This document shows positions 1 through 10,689 of a DNA stretch of 64,000 bases, one piece after another. The notes below the pieces were generated by a model. The model was not told the origin of the DNA and made no database searches. It saw only the letters and a list, made by a program, of their open reading frames with translations. The translations under genes and the position numbers were made by a program. Where the stretch lies: the NCBI GenBank assembly GCA_028583685.1, contig JAMXIF010000015.1, forward strand, positions 57,839,591 through 57,903,590. The letters are read 5' to 3'. Numbering within the stretch: the first letter of the stretch is position 1; every line of letters begins with the position of its first letter. The stretch is from Petaurus breviceps papuanus. Lineage: Eukaryota; Chordata; Mammalia; Diprotodontia; Petauridae.

Positions 1-660
1 TCATTTCTAATTCTTGCTCTCATCCTAATACATTTACCCATATCCGTTCTTATCTCCCAAATGAGAGATAGAAGATAGCATTTTGTCTATTATTAATGGT
101 TAGTCATTTCTACTAGTCAATAAAAAAGGAGATAACTTCTTGGCAAAAGACAAATGAATGATTCCTAAATTAAGATAGCAACCTACATTTATTTCTATAA
201 CAGTAGCCATCCTGGGTGGTTAAATTCAATATATCTCCATTCCTGAAACTAACACATCTCTAATGCCAAACCACAAAAAGTCAGCCTTCTTCCCTGGAGA
301 AGAGTTAGGAGCCAACGTTATCTAATCCATTATACCCACATTCTCCATTCTCCCATATCCAGCAACTTTCTCAAGCTTCAACTGCATCAAACATTCCTGA
401 GGGGCCCTCTATACTCTCCATTAAGCAACCATAATCAGTTTCCCTTATTACAGTACCAATTCCCTTCTCAGGAAGTAACCAGGATTCTCCAACTTCAAAA
501 GGAAAGACAGAAATCGTTCTATTCAGAATATGCCATTCATCTGCCAGAAGCTGTTTAACTCTTTGCTAGTTTACCCGCTTCAATATTATTGGAGGTGGAT
601 GGAACATTAAAGGTGATCTATTATATTCTCTTTATTTTATGGATGAGGAAACTGAGACCA
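1..660. other. Upstream intergenic DNA, no gene seen
   Basis: No open frame, splice-bounded exon or recognisable repeat stands out here. The base composition is AT-rich and ordinary. It lies upstream of the ARFIP1 CpG island. Confidence 0.5.
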
Positions 661-667
661 AAATAAG

Positions 668-895
668 TAAACTTTGGTACAGTGAATAAAGCATAAAACT
701 TGGATTCAGGAAGACCTGAGTTCAAATCCCACCATTCACTGACTGGGTGAACCTGGGCAAGTTCTGCTCTGTGCAAGTAACTGCTCTGTGCCTCAGTTTC
801 CTCTTCTGTTAAATAGAGATAATAATAGTATCTATCTCACAGAGGATCAAATGAATTAACAAATATGTAAAGCATTTTGTAAACTTTAAACTGCT
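668..895 (+). repeat. MIR/MAR-type core-SINE
   Basis: A tRNA-like head (gtgaataaagcataaaactt, then gacctgagttcaaatccc as a B-box) is followed by the MIR core (cctcagtttcctcttctgtt) and a tail ending in a run like aaagcattttgtaaac. A short stretch, ctgctctgtgc, is duplicated inside the core. An AT-dinucleotide tract follows directly, probably grown from the tail. The family is known across mammals; the exact subfamily name is not certain. Confidence 0.8.
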
Positions 896-985
896 AAAAA
901 TAATATATATATTATTTTTAATAAATTTTAATAAAAATAATATATATATATATAAATAATATATATATAATATATAATAAAAATA
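896..985. repeat. AT-rich microsatellite
   Basis: Runs of (TA)n alternate with taataaaaat blocks directly after the SINE tail. It is a low-complexity expansion of the SINE 3' end. Confidence 0.85.
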
Positions 986-1208
986 AAATGCTTGTTACTG
1001 GAGATTGTCCACAGTCAAACTGGTACGAAGGGGAGGAACCAGGACTTGATTCCCACTCCAGTGTGATCAGGATTTGTCACCTATTCAAATACACACCACC
1101 AAATGATAGCAACATTTTCCAATAGTTTTTTTCAGAAACATATACTTTGTACTTCACTGAACCCCCAGAGTAAACAAACAGCTGCTTTTATTAGACTGAA
1201 ATTTGCAC

Positions 1209-1466
1209 ATTTAACCAGCTTTGTTGTTTTTCAACTGTGTATGACTTCATGACACCATTTGAGGTTTTCTGGAAGAGATACTGGAGTGCTTTGTCATTTC
1301 CTTCTCAGCTCTTTTTTTCCAGATGAGGAAACTGAGGCAAAGAGTTAAGTGACTTACCCAGGGTGACACAGCTAGTAAGTATCTGAGACCAGATTTGACC
1401 TCAGGAAGATGAGTTTTCCTGACTTCAGGTAAGGTACTCTACTCACTGCACCATCTAGCTGCTGTC
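1209..1466 (-). repeat. MAR1-like marsupial SINE
   Basis: Read on the minus strand it begins with the tRNA-like head (gcagctagatggtgcagtga), passes the core (tgcctcagtttcctcatctg) and ends with the conserved tail for this family, which here reads gttgaaaaacaacaaagc. Its length is about 255 bases, close to full length. Confidence 0.8.
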
Positions 1467-2047
1467 ATATAACCAACAGCTAAAGTCTAATTGGTAGGAA
1501 AAAAAAAACACATGGCTGAGATAGCTTTCATTCTCAGAAGTGGAAAATAAAGGCACTGACCAAACAAGAACAGTTATTCTATTACTTATAGCCATGCTTA
1601 AGATGATAACGACTAAAAAAAATATTCACATTTTAAAATACTCCTTGGTAGTTCTAATGACATATTTAAAGTTTTTCAACTGCTTTTTCCATGTATACAT
1701 CTTACCTACCATTTATTAAGAAAAGAGATCTCTTCTATTGTCAACACAGGGATTTGTTTTCCGTTAGTATGCTTCCTTGTGACAAGCATTTTGTTTTCCT
1801 TTTTTTTTTCATCAGGGGAGGGAGAATGGCAGGGAAAAAATGCTTAACAATTAAAAAAATTAAAATTCAATTTAAAAAAAGAACAGAGTTCATATTCCTT
1901 TATACTTGCTCCTCTTCCAGATTTCTCAGGTTTTTTTTTGGTCCTCCAAATCTTTGTCCCCAAAACTAATACAAAAAGTCTAAAATCTATTATTGTATTC
2001 CCAGTAGAAAGCCTAATCACACCAGTCGAAACCTTGATGCTGCTTAT

Positions 2048-2766
2048 GTACAGAGTACTATTAGGGTTGAGAGGGATTTTAAGTGCTCCTCTAATTCAAG
2101 CAGTATCCCTCAGCCCTTTTGGTACCATGGAGTCCAAAACTGTCCAGTCTGCAATAAAGACATTGAAGCACAACTCCAAGCCAATAACTGCTTATTAAAG
2201 GGAGTGGACCTCTATCAATGGATGGGACCTCGGGTCTTCCTCATGTTCTGAGATTCCCCCTCCCTTTAGGGCCTTGGTTTTATAATGTTTGATACCCAGA
2301 TGATACAGAAGAGGCACAGTAGAATATAGAGTCTCATTAGTTGAAAGATCTTGACTGTGACCCTCCAATTGGCTGACGCATCTATATCTTGACCTTTCCA
2401 GCAGGACCTACAGGATTAAAGAGGCAGACCCATGGGCTGGGTGGCATCCACATGGGCTGAAAGGTCAGTAGACAGGCAGGACACAGACCAGCAAAGAGGG
2501 TCACTTGTCGGCCAAGTGCTCATGGTCATCTCCCCTCATTGGGCAATTGACAGCTGTAAGCTGCTCCAGCAAAGTCCAGCATTGGTCAAGTGTTTATAGG
2601 CCTACTGGCCAAATGCCCACAGGCCTGTTTCCCCAACAACAGGAGCATAAGGGTGGAGGGACAATTGAAAATAGCTGGAGGATTTTTCATATCATTAGGT
2701 CATTACCTACTCATCAGGAAGAAAGGGGTAGCGGTCCTCTAGTTAGTTTCCTATGATTAAACAAGT
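2048..2766 (-). mobile_element. Possible solo LTR (old endogenous retrovirus remnant)
   Basis: Read on the minus strand, the block starts tgtttaatcatagg, has a TATA-like attataaaacc near 2276-2286, a taataa polyadenylation-like signal near 2196-2201 and may end in gtacaca-like TG...CA termini. No internal retroviral domain was seen beside it. No target duplication could be confirmed, so the limits are approximate. It is an old, non-coding fossil if correct; it could also be ordinary single-copy DNA with chance signals. Confidence 0.3.
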
Positions 2767-2814
2767 AAACTTCCTAACAAGCAAGTGAACTTATAATCTT
2801 GAAGTTTAAAGTTT

Positions 2815-3120
2815 ATCATAAAATTATTATTATAAATTATATAATATATTACAAATAACACATATGTAATCTAATCTAATATAAACTCATGATAACAAAG
2901 AATCTATCTTAATTAATTATCCCTAAATAAAATATGTATCAAATGTGTTTATACATGGAATTCCTATCTGTTAGTTAACTAGACAGACTAATAAATTGAT
3001 AGACAAGTATAACACTCATAATCACTAACCCTATGTAATCACACTAAACTAATACTGATTGGCATAAAATAAGGTTTCAGTAAATCCTTCCTCACAGTAC
3101 TAAGTAGTCAGCAAAAATCA
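2815..3120. other. AT-rich stretch, nothing recognised
   Basis: Very AT-rich, with many taa/att words and no open frame. No known repeat could be assigned. Confidence 0.4.
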
Positions 3121-3152
3121 GACCAAAATTTAGCAGCAAAAAAACTGCATTT

Positions 3153-3335
3153 CTGGCAGCTGGTGGTATAGTGGATAAAATGCCAGCCTTTCAGACAGGA
3201 AGTCTGTGTGATCCTGACCATGTCACAGCTTCTTGGAGCCTTGGATTCCTCATCTGTAAAAACAAGATAATAATAGCACCTATTTCATAGGGTTGTTGTG
3301 AAAGTCAGATATAAAGTGTTTTACAAACCTTGAAG
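3153..3335 (+). repeat. MIR/MAR-type SINE, diverged
   Basis: The head ggcagctggtggtatagtgg, a degenerate B-box and the core cttggattcctcatctgtaa followed by aataatagcacctatttcat are visible. It is more diverged than the copies downstream. Confidence 0.7.
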
Positions 3336-3339
3336 CATT

Positions 3340-3482
3340 CTTTGTTGTTGTTCAGTCGTGTCTGACTCTACATGACCCATGGGGTTTTCTTGGCAAAGAT
3401 ATTGCATTTCCTTCTCCATCGTGTCCTCATTTTACAGATGAGAAACTGAGGCAAATAGGAGTTAAGTGGCTTGTCCAATACT
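3340..3482 (-). repeat. MAR1-like SINE fragment
   Basis: On the + strand it reads ttgttgttcagtcgtgtctg, then ttttcttggcaaagatattg and a reversed core (ttacagatgagaaactgagg). This is the 3' half of a MAR1-type SINE on the minus strand. It abuts the previous SINE in opposite orientation. Confidence 0.75.
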
Positions 3483-3499
3483 GTCCCAAAGGAAAATGA

Positions 3500-5270
3500 A
3501 CCAGGTCTAAAAAAAGAAGGAAAAAAAAATCCTACAGGTTACCTCTCTGGCACAAAGAACAGGGAAGCAGTTCTTCTTTTTGCTTCTTCCAACTCCCCCA
3601 AAACACTAATGCCAATGGGATAGACTAGAATGTAAAACATTTTTGCTGTTGGGCAGGCAACTTGGATCCCACCTCCTGGCAAAAGTCCTGGTAAAAGACA
3701 AGATCACTTTATCTAAGTAGGAACAGTGCTAAGTTTAGGCCGATCAGTTAGTCCAATACTTTTCCCTAAGACTAAAAGAAAAGCAACGGCTGCACTCACT
3801 ATCCCAAAGGGACAGGTAAATTGTAGCAGCAAGAACTTGCAGAGGATTTCACTATTTTCCATCAGCAGCTGAAAAAACCAGCTGCCCTTATTTTCCCCAA
3901 GTCTGCTAGCATTCTAATTTCCCTTGGGATAGTAGCGATAGAGGCAGGGGTATTCCTATGCATTTCCTTATACAGAATAGTGCTAGGTTTTAGGATTAAG
4001 TTCACCAATCACCCAGAACAGCACCTCGCACAGGGCTGATTAATCCATCTGGAAAAACAATCACCAGCAGCACCTCTACCTAGCAGCAGTTATCATGAAT
4101 ACACTGTGGAAAGTCAGATTAGTAGTACATTAGATGGAAGGCTATCAGCCCTAGTAACTGGCTACATAAGTCCTTCTTCATGTACAAAGTACTAAAATAC
4201 CACATTTCTAACAGTAAAATCTGTGTCCTAAACAATCCAAGTAAAATTAGCTATTCCCATCTCCTGTTCCCCTAGCTTGAACTACCAAACAAACTCAATC
4301 ACTAAGTAACTATTGCTCATTCTAGCCCCTTTCTCCCAATGAATACATTTGCCTTTTAGCTGGCAGTATTTCATTCTTTCACTAGGCCATTAGTTTACCA
4401 CTTTTGATCTCAAGTAACCAAATAGCTTCATTTACTATGTTCCAGATCTTTTTTGATTCCATATTCTCTCAATAGCAAGCATCCTTCAATTGGGATACCC
4501 TTTGCTACAAGAGACAAAAATGTTAGTGTCTTCTACCCAAAAACTAACAATATTCCCAGGCAGTAGAATCCACTGCAAGCTATATTGTTGCTGCTAGTTA
4601 GATATAGGCTGTTTTGTATTTATGTTATAGTTTCTACTCTTAAAAACCGAACCACCTGTTTTTAAAAACAGCTCCTCACACAAACAAGAGTTTGGGGTCA
4701 CTGCTCTCAGTAAGGGAAAGCATGCAGTAATGACAAAAAAAAAAAAGGATTATTAGATTCAGGAGACTCTAAACATATTTTTGGTGACCTAGAATTTTCA
4801 CAGGATGTGAGGAAATTTAACAGCTGCACTAGGAATATGGCTTGACTATGGAAACTTACAAGTAGACTTTTAACAGCTACCCTTTATGAGGGAGGAAAGG
4901 AGTGATGATGAAAAAGAAAGAATTTAAGAGTCCTTTCCCCAGAAGGGTGATGAACCCAAGACAAGAGGGATCGGAGGGGAACAAATCACACTATATGCAT
5001 TCACCCTAGCCTCTCTCTATTTTCATACAAGTAAAATCAGCTTAAAATAGACATCAAGCGCATCCTGGAAAAGGAAAAAAAAAGTCATAAAACCAAAACA
5101 TGTAAGCTAAGGGTATGTGGCAAGCAGAGCCCATTGCATGCAAGAATCTCAAACCCTTTTTCCCTTCCACCACCAATTAGTAGAGTTGCCTCTGCTCTCC
5201 ATTATCTGCCTCATTCGCTTTACTCTAGCCACAGCTTTGAGAGAAGAGATGTAGCTGATATTTTGGTAGG
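3500..5270. other. Upstream single-copy-looking DNA
   Basis: About 1.8 kb with no SINE, LINE or open frame that could be recognised. It may hold untranslated or intronic sequence of a neighbouring gene on the minus strand, but no exon signal supports that. Confidence 0.4.
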
Positions 5271-5287
5271 TATAAAATCATATATTT

Positions 5288-5461
5288 ATAGCTGGAAAAG
5301 ACCTTAGAGACTATCATAGAGTCCAAACCCTTCATTTTACAGATGAAGAAACTTGGGCCCAGAGAATCTGTGACTTGCCCCACGGTTACAAATGGCAGAG
5401 CTGGGATCTGAGCCCAAATTTTCTGACCCTAACTCCAAATCCTGGGCTCATTCCACTGCCC
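5288..5461 (-). repeat. MIR-family SINE
   Basis: The + strand reads tagctggaaaagaccttaga, then cattttacagatgaagaaac, gtgacttgcccca and gagctgggatctgagccca, which is the usual order of a reversed MIR-type core-SINE. Confidence 0.7.
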
Positions 5462-6210
5462 AAAGTGATCTAGAATGAAGAACAGAGATCAATAAGGTAG
5501 AAAGAGGCATGAAGGGGAAGAGAGTTACTGGGACTACTTTCTGCCCAAAACATTAGGACCCTTTCCAGCTCTAAAACTGTGAATGTACAAAGAACTGTGA
5601 TCTACAGCTTACAAGATGAGTTAAGAGCTTTTATCGGCAGAGGGCAAGCCCCAAGAAAACACATCTCAATGCATCCTTCACACTCAGGCCAAGTCCAAAG
5701 CCTAGGTTTGGTAATATGACTCAAAAATCTCCAGTGGGTCCTGATTTCCTCTTGAGACTTAACAAAATCGGTTCCCATCTGTTCCTCCCGGCTGCCTCCA
5801 CTTTACTATCCTTCAGTACACTTTCTGGCCTGTCAAACTGGGCTGTTTGCTAGGTTGACATGCCTTCCTCTTCCCAATTGCCTGTTCGCCCCTTTGCACC
5901 TGGCTATTCTCTGTGCTCATTTCCAACTGACAGACTCCCCTGTGTCAGTCTGCACTTACTGGAGGCCCCCATCCAAATGTCCTCCTTTACTTTCTATACT
6001 TCCTCAATAACTGTCTGTATTTCTTCCCCACCTCTGTAGAGCATAATGACTGGTCTTTCCATAGCGCTTGAAGGCTTGCAAAGCTCTCATGTGTTCCCTC
6101 ATTTGGGCCTCACAAGGAGATGAGGAAACTTGGGGTGGGCAATGTTTGCTTCACCTGACCAAGGTGACTCGGGTTGTAAGCAACAGAGTGAGATGAGGCA
6201 GGTAAGATAG

Positions 6211-6362
6211 ATATGCTATTATTATCCCCACTTTACAGATGAGAAAACTGAGGCTCATAGACTAAGAGACGCAATTGCCCAGGGTCACACAGCGCGTGAG
6301 GATGGGAGGCAGAATTTGAACTCAGGTCTTCCTGACTCCAGGTCCAGCGGCCTATTCAGATA
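6211..6362 (-). repeat. MIR-family SINE
   Basis: The reversed core (ccccactttacagatgagaa), the reversed A/B-box region (gcccagggtcacacagcgcg, then tttgaactcaggtcttcctg) and the end of the head are visible. It lies just outside the CpG island. Confidence 0.75.
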
Positions 6363-6387
6363 GCTGTATGCAAAGGAATGGAGATGG

Positions 6388-6542
6388 AAAGTCAGCTTAG
6401 TGCTGTAGAAAGCGCTTCATAAACTCTCCTCTGGGGTCAGAGGTCACGGGTTCGAATTTCGCCAGGATATTCACAACCTGGGTCGCCCTGGTCACATCGC
6501 CTAAACTTCCGGGCCTCAGTTTCCTCATCTGTAAAATGATCT
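6388..6542 (+). repeat. MIR-family SINE at the CpG island edge
   Basis: A degenerate tRNA-like head, ggttcgaatttcgcc as the B-box, and the core gggcctcagtttcctcatct are visible. It faces the preceding MIR copy in the opposite direction and forms the upstream border of the CpG island. Confidence 0.7.
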
Positions 6543-6833
6543 CAAGATGCAGCCGGGGCAAGGAGGCAGGGGAGGAGGAAGCTGCGACGCAGCGCCAGGG
6601 AGAGTGCAGGAAGGCGCCCTCGGGTTGTCGAGGTCCCAGTGCCTCCCCCCCCCCCCCGGCCACCCCCCCCCCGCCCCTCCCCCCTCCCCCGGCCTGGAGG
6701 CGGCTGCGGCTCTCGGCTCGCGGTGCAGCGCAGGTCCCGGCTCGGCCAGCGAGGTCTCCCTTCCATGCAACAGGTGGGAGGCGACTCTGGCCCAACCCGC
6801 CAATGCCCCGCCTGAGCAGCAGCCAGCGAGTCC

Positions 6834-6842
6834 CCGGAAGTG
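6834..6842 (+). promoter_or_regulatory. ETS/GABP-type site
   Basis: CCGGAAGTG is an exact match to the known ETS-family (GABPA/ELK) consensus, 30 bases from a CCAAT box. Binding is inferred from the motif only. Confidence 0.5.
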
Positions 6843-6944
6843 GTTGCTAAGGCCGCCGCGGGCGGGGGGGAAACCCGGGAGGGGCTTGAGGGGGGAGGAT
6901 GGGAGGCGAGCGGGGGAGACCCTGGAGGGGAGGGGGAGGAAGGA

Positions 6945-7125
6945 GGGGTAGGCGGGGCCTCCGCTGCCGAGAGACTTGGGGGGAGGAGGAAAGGAGAGGT
7001 GGGCGGGGCCTCCAGCGGGGATGGGGGAGAACGGGGAGGGAAGAAAGAGTGGGAGGGGCAACGGCCCTTGGGAGGCCAGGGAGGGCCGGGGCGGAGGGAA
7101 GAGGGAGTGGGCGGGGCTCCCGGCA
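6945..7125. repeat. Imperfect ~50-bp GC-box tandem array
   Basis: The word ggcggggcct/ctcc recurs at 6951, 7002 and 7110, with a diverged ggaggggcaa at 7052. Each is preceded by a purine-rich stretch of G and A (gggaggaggaaaggagagg and similar). Spacing is 51, 50 and 58 bases. Each unit brings one Sp1/KLF-type GC box, so copy number would set the number of such boxes. Confidence 0.55.
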
Positions 7126-7214
7126 CGAGAGGTGTGGCCACCGCCAAGACGCCGGTGGGGCCAGGCCGAACCCGAAAGATAGGCCAGCTAGGGCCAGGGC
7201 CAGGGGCAACGTGG

Positions 7215-7236
7215 CTTCCGGTCTCCTCACTTCCGG
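7215..7236 (-). promoter_or_regulatory. ARFIP1: Pair of ETS-type sites near the likely start site
   Basis: CTTCCGG occurs twice, at 7215-7221 and 7230-7236, 15 bases apart. Paired ETS sites close to the start point are common in TATA-less CpG-island promoters. They lie about 135-155 bases upstream of the splice donor, so transcription probably starts at or just after them. Confidence 0.5.
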
Positions 7237-7370
7237 CTTCGCGGCTCCCGGTCTGGCTTTTCGGGACAGGGTGACCGACCCTCGGAGGCGCAGAGAGCTG
7301 TGCCGGTGGCTCGGGACTCGCAGTCAGGGACAGCCGCCGGGGCTCCTGTCCCCCCTCCCCCAGGCTCGAG
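7237..7370 (+). other. ARFIP1: Probable ARFIP1 untranslated exon 1
   Basis: The sequence ends in gctcgag followed by gtgcgtgag, a near-ideal 5' splice site (GT at 7371-7372). The upstream limit is inferred from the ETS pair and is uncertain by tens of bases. The reading frame of the coding exon opens with its own start codon, so this exon would be 5' UTR only. Other donors in the island cannot be excluded. Confidence 0.5.
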
Positions 7371-7884
7371 GTGCGTGAGGGCAGGGAACCGGGCCCGGCC
7401 CCGGCCGCTGCTTCCCCTCACTTCTTCCTTTGCGGTCCGCCCGCGGGCAGGGCTCCGGGGATGGGAAGAGCCGAGGTGGTGGCCCCTGCTCGGGGGCGTG
7501 GTCACGGGCGGGTGCGCGCGGTGGACACGTCGTCTTGGGATCCCTGGTGCGGCCCTGCGCCCTGCGCGCTGCCTCCCCCCCCCCCCCCCCCCGGAGCCCG
7601 CTCCCAGATGCATGGCAAGGAGCTGCAGGCTGCTGCAGAGGAGAGGGGGCTGGTCTCGAGTTTGGGGGGGGGGGGGAATGGGGGGGGATTTGGACCTCGG
7701 CTCTTGCTCTCTGGCCGCTGCTGCATGCTCCCACCCTGCTTCCAAAGTAGGGGGAAAGTGAGCTTGCAACTCGAAAAAGTCTGCCCCACGCCCTAGGTTT
7801 GGCTGCGGGATGCCTACGAAGCGTCTCAAGTCCGGCAGCAGCAGCCCACCGAGATGGGTCCGTGGGAAGCCTTTCCCATTTGGT

Positions 7885-9190
7885 TTTCAGTGGTTGCTTG
7901 GTTGCGTTTGTGTGAAACGCCCAGGTTTGGTTGTAAGAATGTAGTAATGTCAAAGTAGTACAGCCAGAACCAGATTTTTTGGTGTTTTTCCATACTTTTC
8001 TTCTTACCCCACTCACTACCTTTTACATATCAGGGAAAAAGTTTAATTTTTCATGTAGTTCCTAGGCACTCCTTTCCTTTCACTTTAAAAAAAAAATTAC
8101 TTCCTTTATCCAGCTTTTGTGTTCTTGAAACTTTTGATCCCTGGACCTTTAGTACTTGTCACTTCCTGTAGTTATTCCAAATTATTTTTTAACACTTCCA
8201 AGTTCGCTAACACTTTTCCCTTCCCCTCTTTTGTTAGTTAAACTTAATGTATTAAAACTTGGTTCTTATACTCATTTCAGATTGATGATTTTTCTTGCAG
8301 AAGCCTGTTTAGGTGTGAACAAGCCTCAATTTTAATTTCAGGAACATAGCACTCACTGTAAGCTAGTACGGGTTGCATTAGTCAGACCCATTGTGTTTAA
8401 GGTCAAAATAATTATGACATTGACCTTTTGAACCACAGACCTTTCTGATAAGTGCTAGGACTGTTTTTACTTTTAAGCCTTTCTTCAAGTTGCTTTTGTG
8501 TTTTTTTTCTTTCTTTTTTGGAAACCTAATAGTGCTTGGGAAGTACTTTTATTCCTTGAATAAAACAGGTCACTTAGTTTCATATTTTCTTTGACATTAA
8601 TGTTTGTTTTTTTTTCCTTTGATGTAGCTGTTTGCTTTAGAGTCTGGTTCTGACAGTGACTTTTTTTTCGCCATAGAAATTCTTTTGAACCTAAGAAAGT
8701 GAAATACAGTGATCTTTTACAACCTTGAAGCCCAAATTTTACTACCTTCATAAAAAAAGAAATTTGTCAGTTTGCTTTTTTAGTTCCTGATCTGTGGTTT
8801 TGAGGTTTCTTTCTAAGTATGACTATCTGTGGTTCCACAGGCAATACTCTTGAGAGCTAGTAGAGCTGTATTAAGGGATTGGAAATGTGCTTTTGGTTAT
8901 GGAATACTTGCTGAAACCTCACCTTGTGTAAGGCACTGTTCAGATAGAAGCTTAAATGCTGTTTTAACTTCCTGCTTCCATTTCCCCTTGTGGGGCATCT
9001 TGTGGTTTGGTATTGAGGAAGCACTGCTTTGCTAGAGAAGGTCAAAAGAATGTTCTTGGAAGCTTGGTCATCACATCTTCACCCCCTTTCTTACTACTCT
9101 GCACTCTTTCCATTTGGTGTTTGACTGTTTTCTTGCCAACTGAGTTTTAGTGCTAGCACTGGTGTTTATTGAGTTTGGTGTGATAGCCCT
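7885..9190 (+). other. Intron 1 start, no repeat recognised
   Basis: AT-rich intronic sequence directly after the CpG island. Short open frames on both strands have no recognisable product. Regulatory elements may lie here but no clear motif cluster was seen. Confidence 0.4.
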
Positions 9191-9204
9191 TTGTTGTTTG
9201 AGGA

Positions 9205-9325
9205 AAATATAAGCTCCTAGAGGGCAGACACTGATGTAAAAAAAAAAAATGGGTCTCCTGCCAGCAAAGTAGTTAGCAAATAATAGATGCTTAATAAATA
9301 CTTATTAAATAAATGAATGAATTTG
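9205..9325 (+). repeat. L2 LINE 3' tail
   Basis: The words taagctcctagagggcagac and gatgcttaataaatacttat, ending in taaataaatgaatgaat, are the conserved 3' end of L2. A run of 12 A interrupts it. Confidence 0.7.
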
Positions 9326-9996
9326 AAAAGGTGACATTTGAAATGTTTTGCTTTGGAAGCTCATCTTTTGTGATGGCCAACCAGACCCTTTAACCTAGAA
9401 ACAAGAATAATTCTTTCTGCCAGCCAGCATTCCCTCCTGCTAACTTTGTGAAAAGTATTGTCAGGCCTATTTAATTTTCTTCTTCAGTAATGATAAGAAA
9501 CTAAAGCAAAGAGGAAGGGATTGCTGTAAAGTATCTTCTATTTCATATAATATTTAATAAAGATGAATGTAAAGTCAGGCACTCAGTTAAACAAATCAGT
9601 TGTACAAGGATGGAATAAAAGGTAATCAGAAGTTCATTGGATAAAGACCTAGGGATTTTTTGAGCTGAAGGCTCAGTCATCAGCTGTGTGATGTAGCAGC
9701 TTGCAGATCTAATGCATATCAGTTGCATTAATATAGTGCCCCAAACAAGGGAAATGATAGTCCTGCTGTATACTCTGCACCAGTTAGATGATACTGGAAT
9801 AACATACTCAGTTCTGCATTCTGATTTTTAAATGACCAGGATGATGAAGGGATTTGAAACCGTGTCAAAGGAGTTTGTAGTAAAGGAAATGGGTATGCTG
9901 AACTTGGAGAAGAAAAAACTTGAGAACATACCTCTTTACCTCACATTTGGCCCGCAGGTTGTTCCATCCTCAAGTCTCTGCCCTTCGCCCTCTACA

Positions 9997-10042
9997 GACA
10001 GACAGGCAGGCAGACAGACACACACACATACACACACCCCAC
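9997..10042 (+). repeat. CAGA/CA microsatellite
   Basis: Repeats of cagacagg and cagacaga run into (CA)n with one interruption (acacacatacacacac). It sits at the upstream edge of an L2 fragment. Confidence 0.85.
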
Positions 10043-10059
10043 TCTCCCTCTTCTCTCCC

Positions 10060-10668
10060 TCCTCTCTCCCCCTCTCTGCCCAAGTCCATCCTCCACTAGG
10101 CTATCAAACTGATCTTCATAAAGCTCCCTAAAGTTCTGGTCTCACCTATTCACCTCCTTCCTCTTGCCCCTCACTCTCTAAGATTAAATATAAAATACTT
10201 TATTTGGCTTTTAAATCCCGTCATAACCCAGCATCTTCTTTACTTTCTTGTCTTCTTACCACTTACTCCCCTCCTAGTACTTCATGTTCTCTTCCATCCA
10301 GTGCTACACTGACCTTTTTGCCGTTTCTTGTGTAAAACATTCCATTTTCCAACTCTTTTACTTTTAACTAGTTTTTTCTCCTCACCTCCTGGCTTCCCTG
10401 GCTTCTTTGAAGTCTCAACTAAAGTTCTGCCTTTTGCAAGAAGCCTTTCTAATTCCCCTTAAAACTTGTGCCATCTTTCCAAAATCATCTCCAGCTTATC
10501 ATATGCATATCTTGTTAGTACATAATTGTTTGCATGTTGTCTCCCTCCTTAGACTATGAGCTCCTTGAGAACAGGGATTTAAAATTTTTTTTCCTTTCTT
10601 TGTATCACCTGCACTCAGCACATTGCCTGGCACTGAGAAGGGATTTAATAAATGCTTGTTAATCCCAT
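10060..10668 (+). repeat. L2 LINE 3' region
   Basis: The order of conserved words is that of L2: a C/T-rich part with aaagctccctaaagttctgg, then tttggcttttaaatcccgtc, ctggcttccctggcttcttt, gactatgagctccttgagaa, and the end tttaataaatgcttgttaat. It is the longest L2 stretch in the window apart from those at 22.0 and 60.5 kb. Confidence 0.8.
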
Positions 10669-10689
10669 CAGTGACTTCACAGGATTTTG

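Larger units (their letters stand above)
6540..7880. promoter_or_regulatory. ARFIP1: CpG island, ARFIP1 promoter
   Basis: Base composition changes sharply from AT-rich flanks to very GC-rich DNA with many CpG dinucleotides, GC boxes and long C or G runs (6643-6670, 7577-7592, 7664-7676). It lies upstream of the ARFIP1 start-codon exon and contains a strong splice donor at 7371, so it is most simply the ARFIP1 promoter and first exon. A CCAAT box (6800-6804), a reversed GC box and a CCGGAAGTG ETS site (6834-6842) form a separate cluster that could serve a divergent transcript. Open frames on both strands here are composition artefacts and not genes. Confidence 0.85.

Noticed and set aside
1-6400. 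TIGD4 coding sequence upstream on the minus strand
   Set aside because: Expected from eutherian gene order, but no open frame of useful length or transposase-like motif occurs here.
6397-8016. Many overlapping open frames on both strands in the GC-rich region
   Set aside because: They overlap in all frames, are Pro/Gly/Arg-rich and follow from the base composition of the CpG island; none has a domain or splice support.
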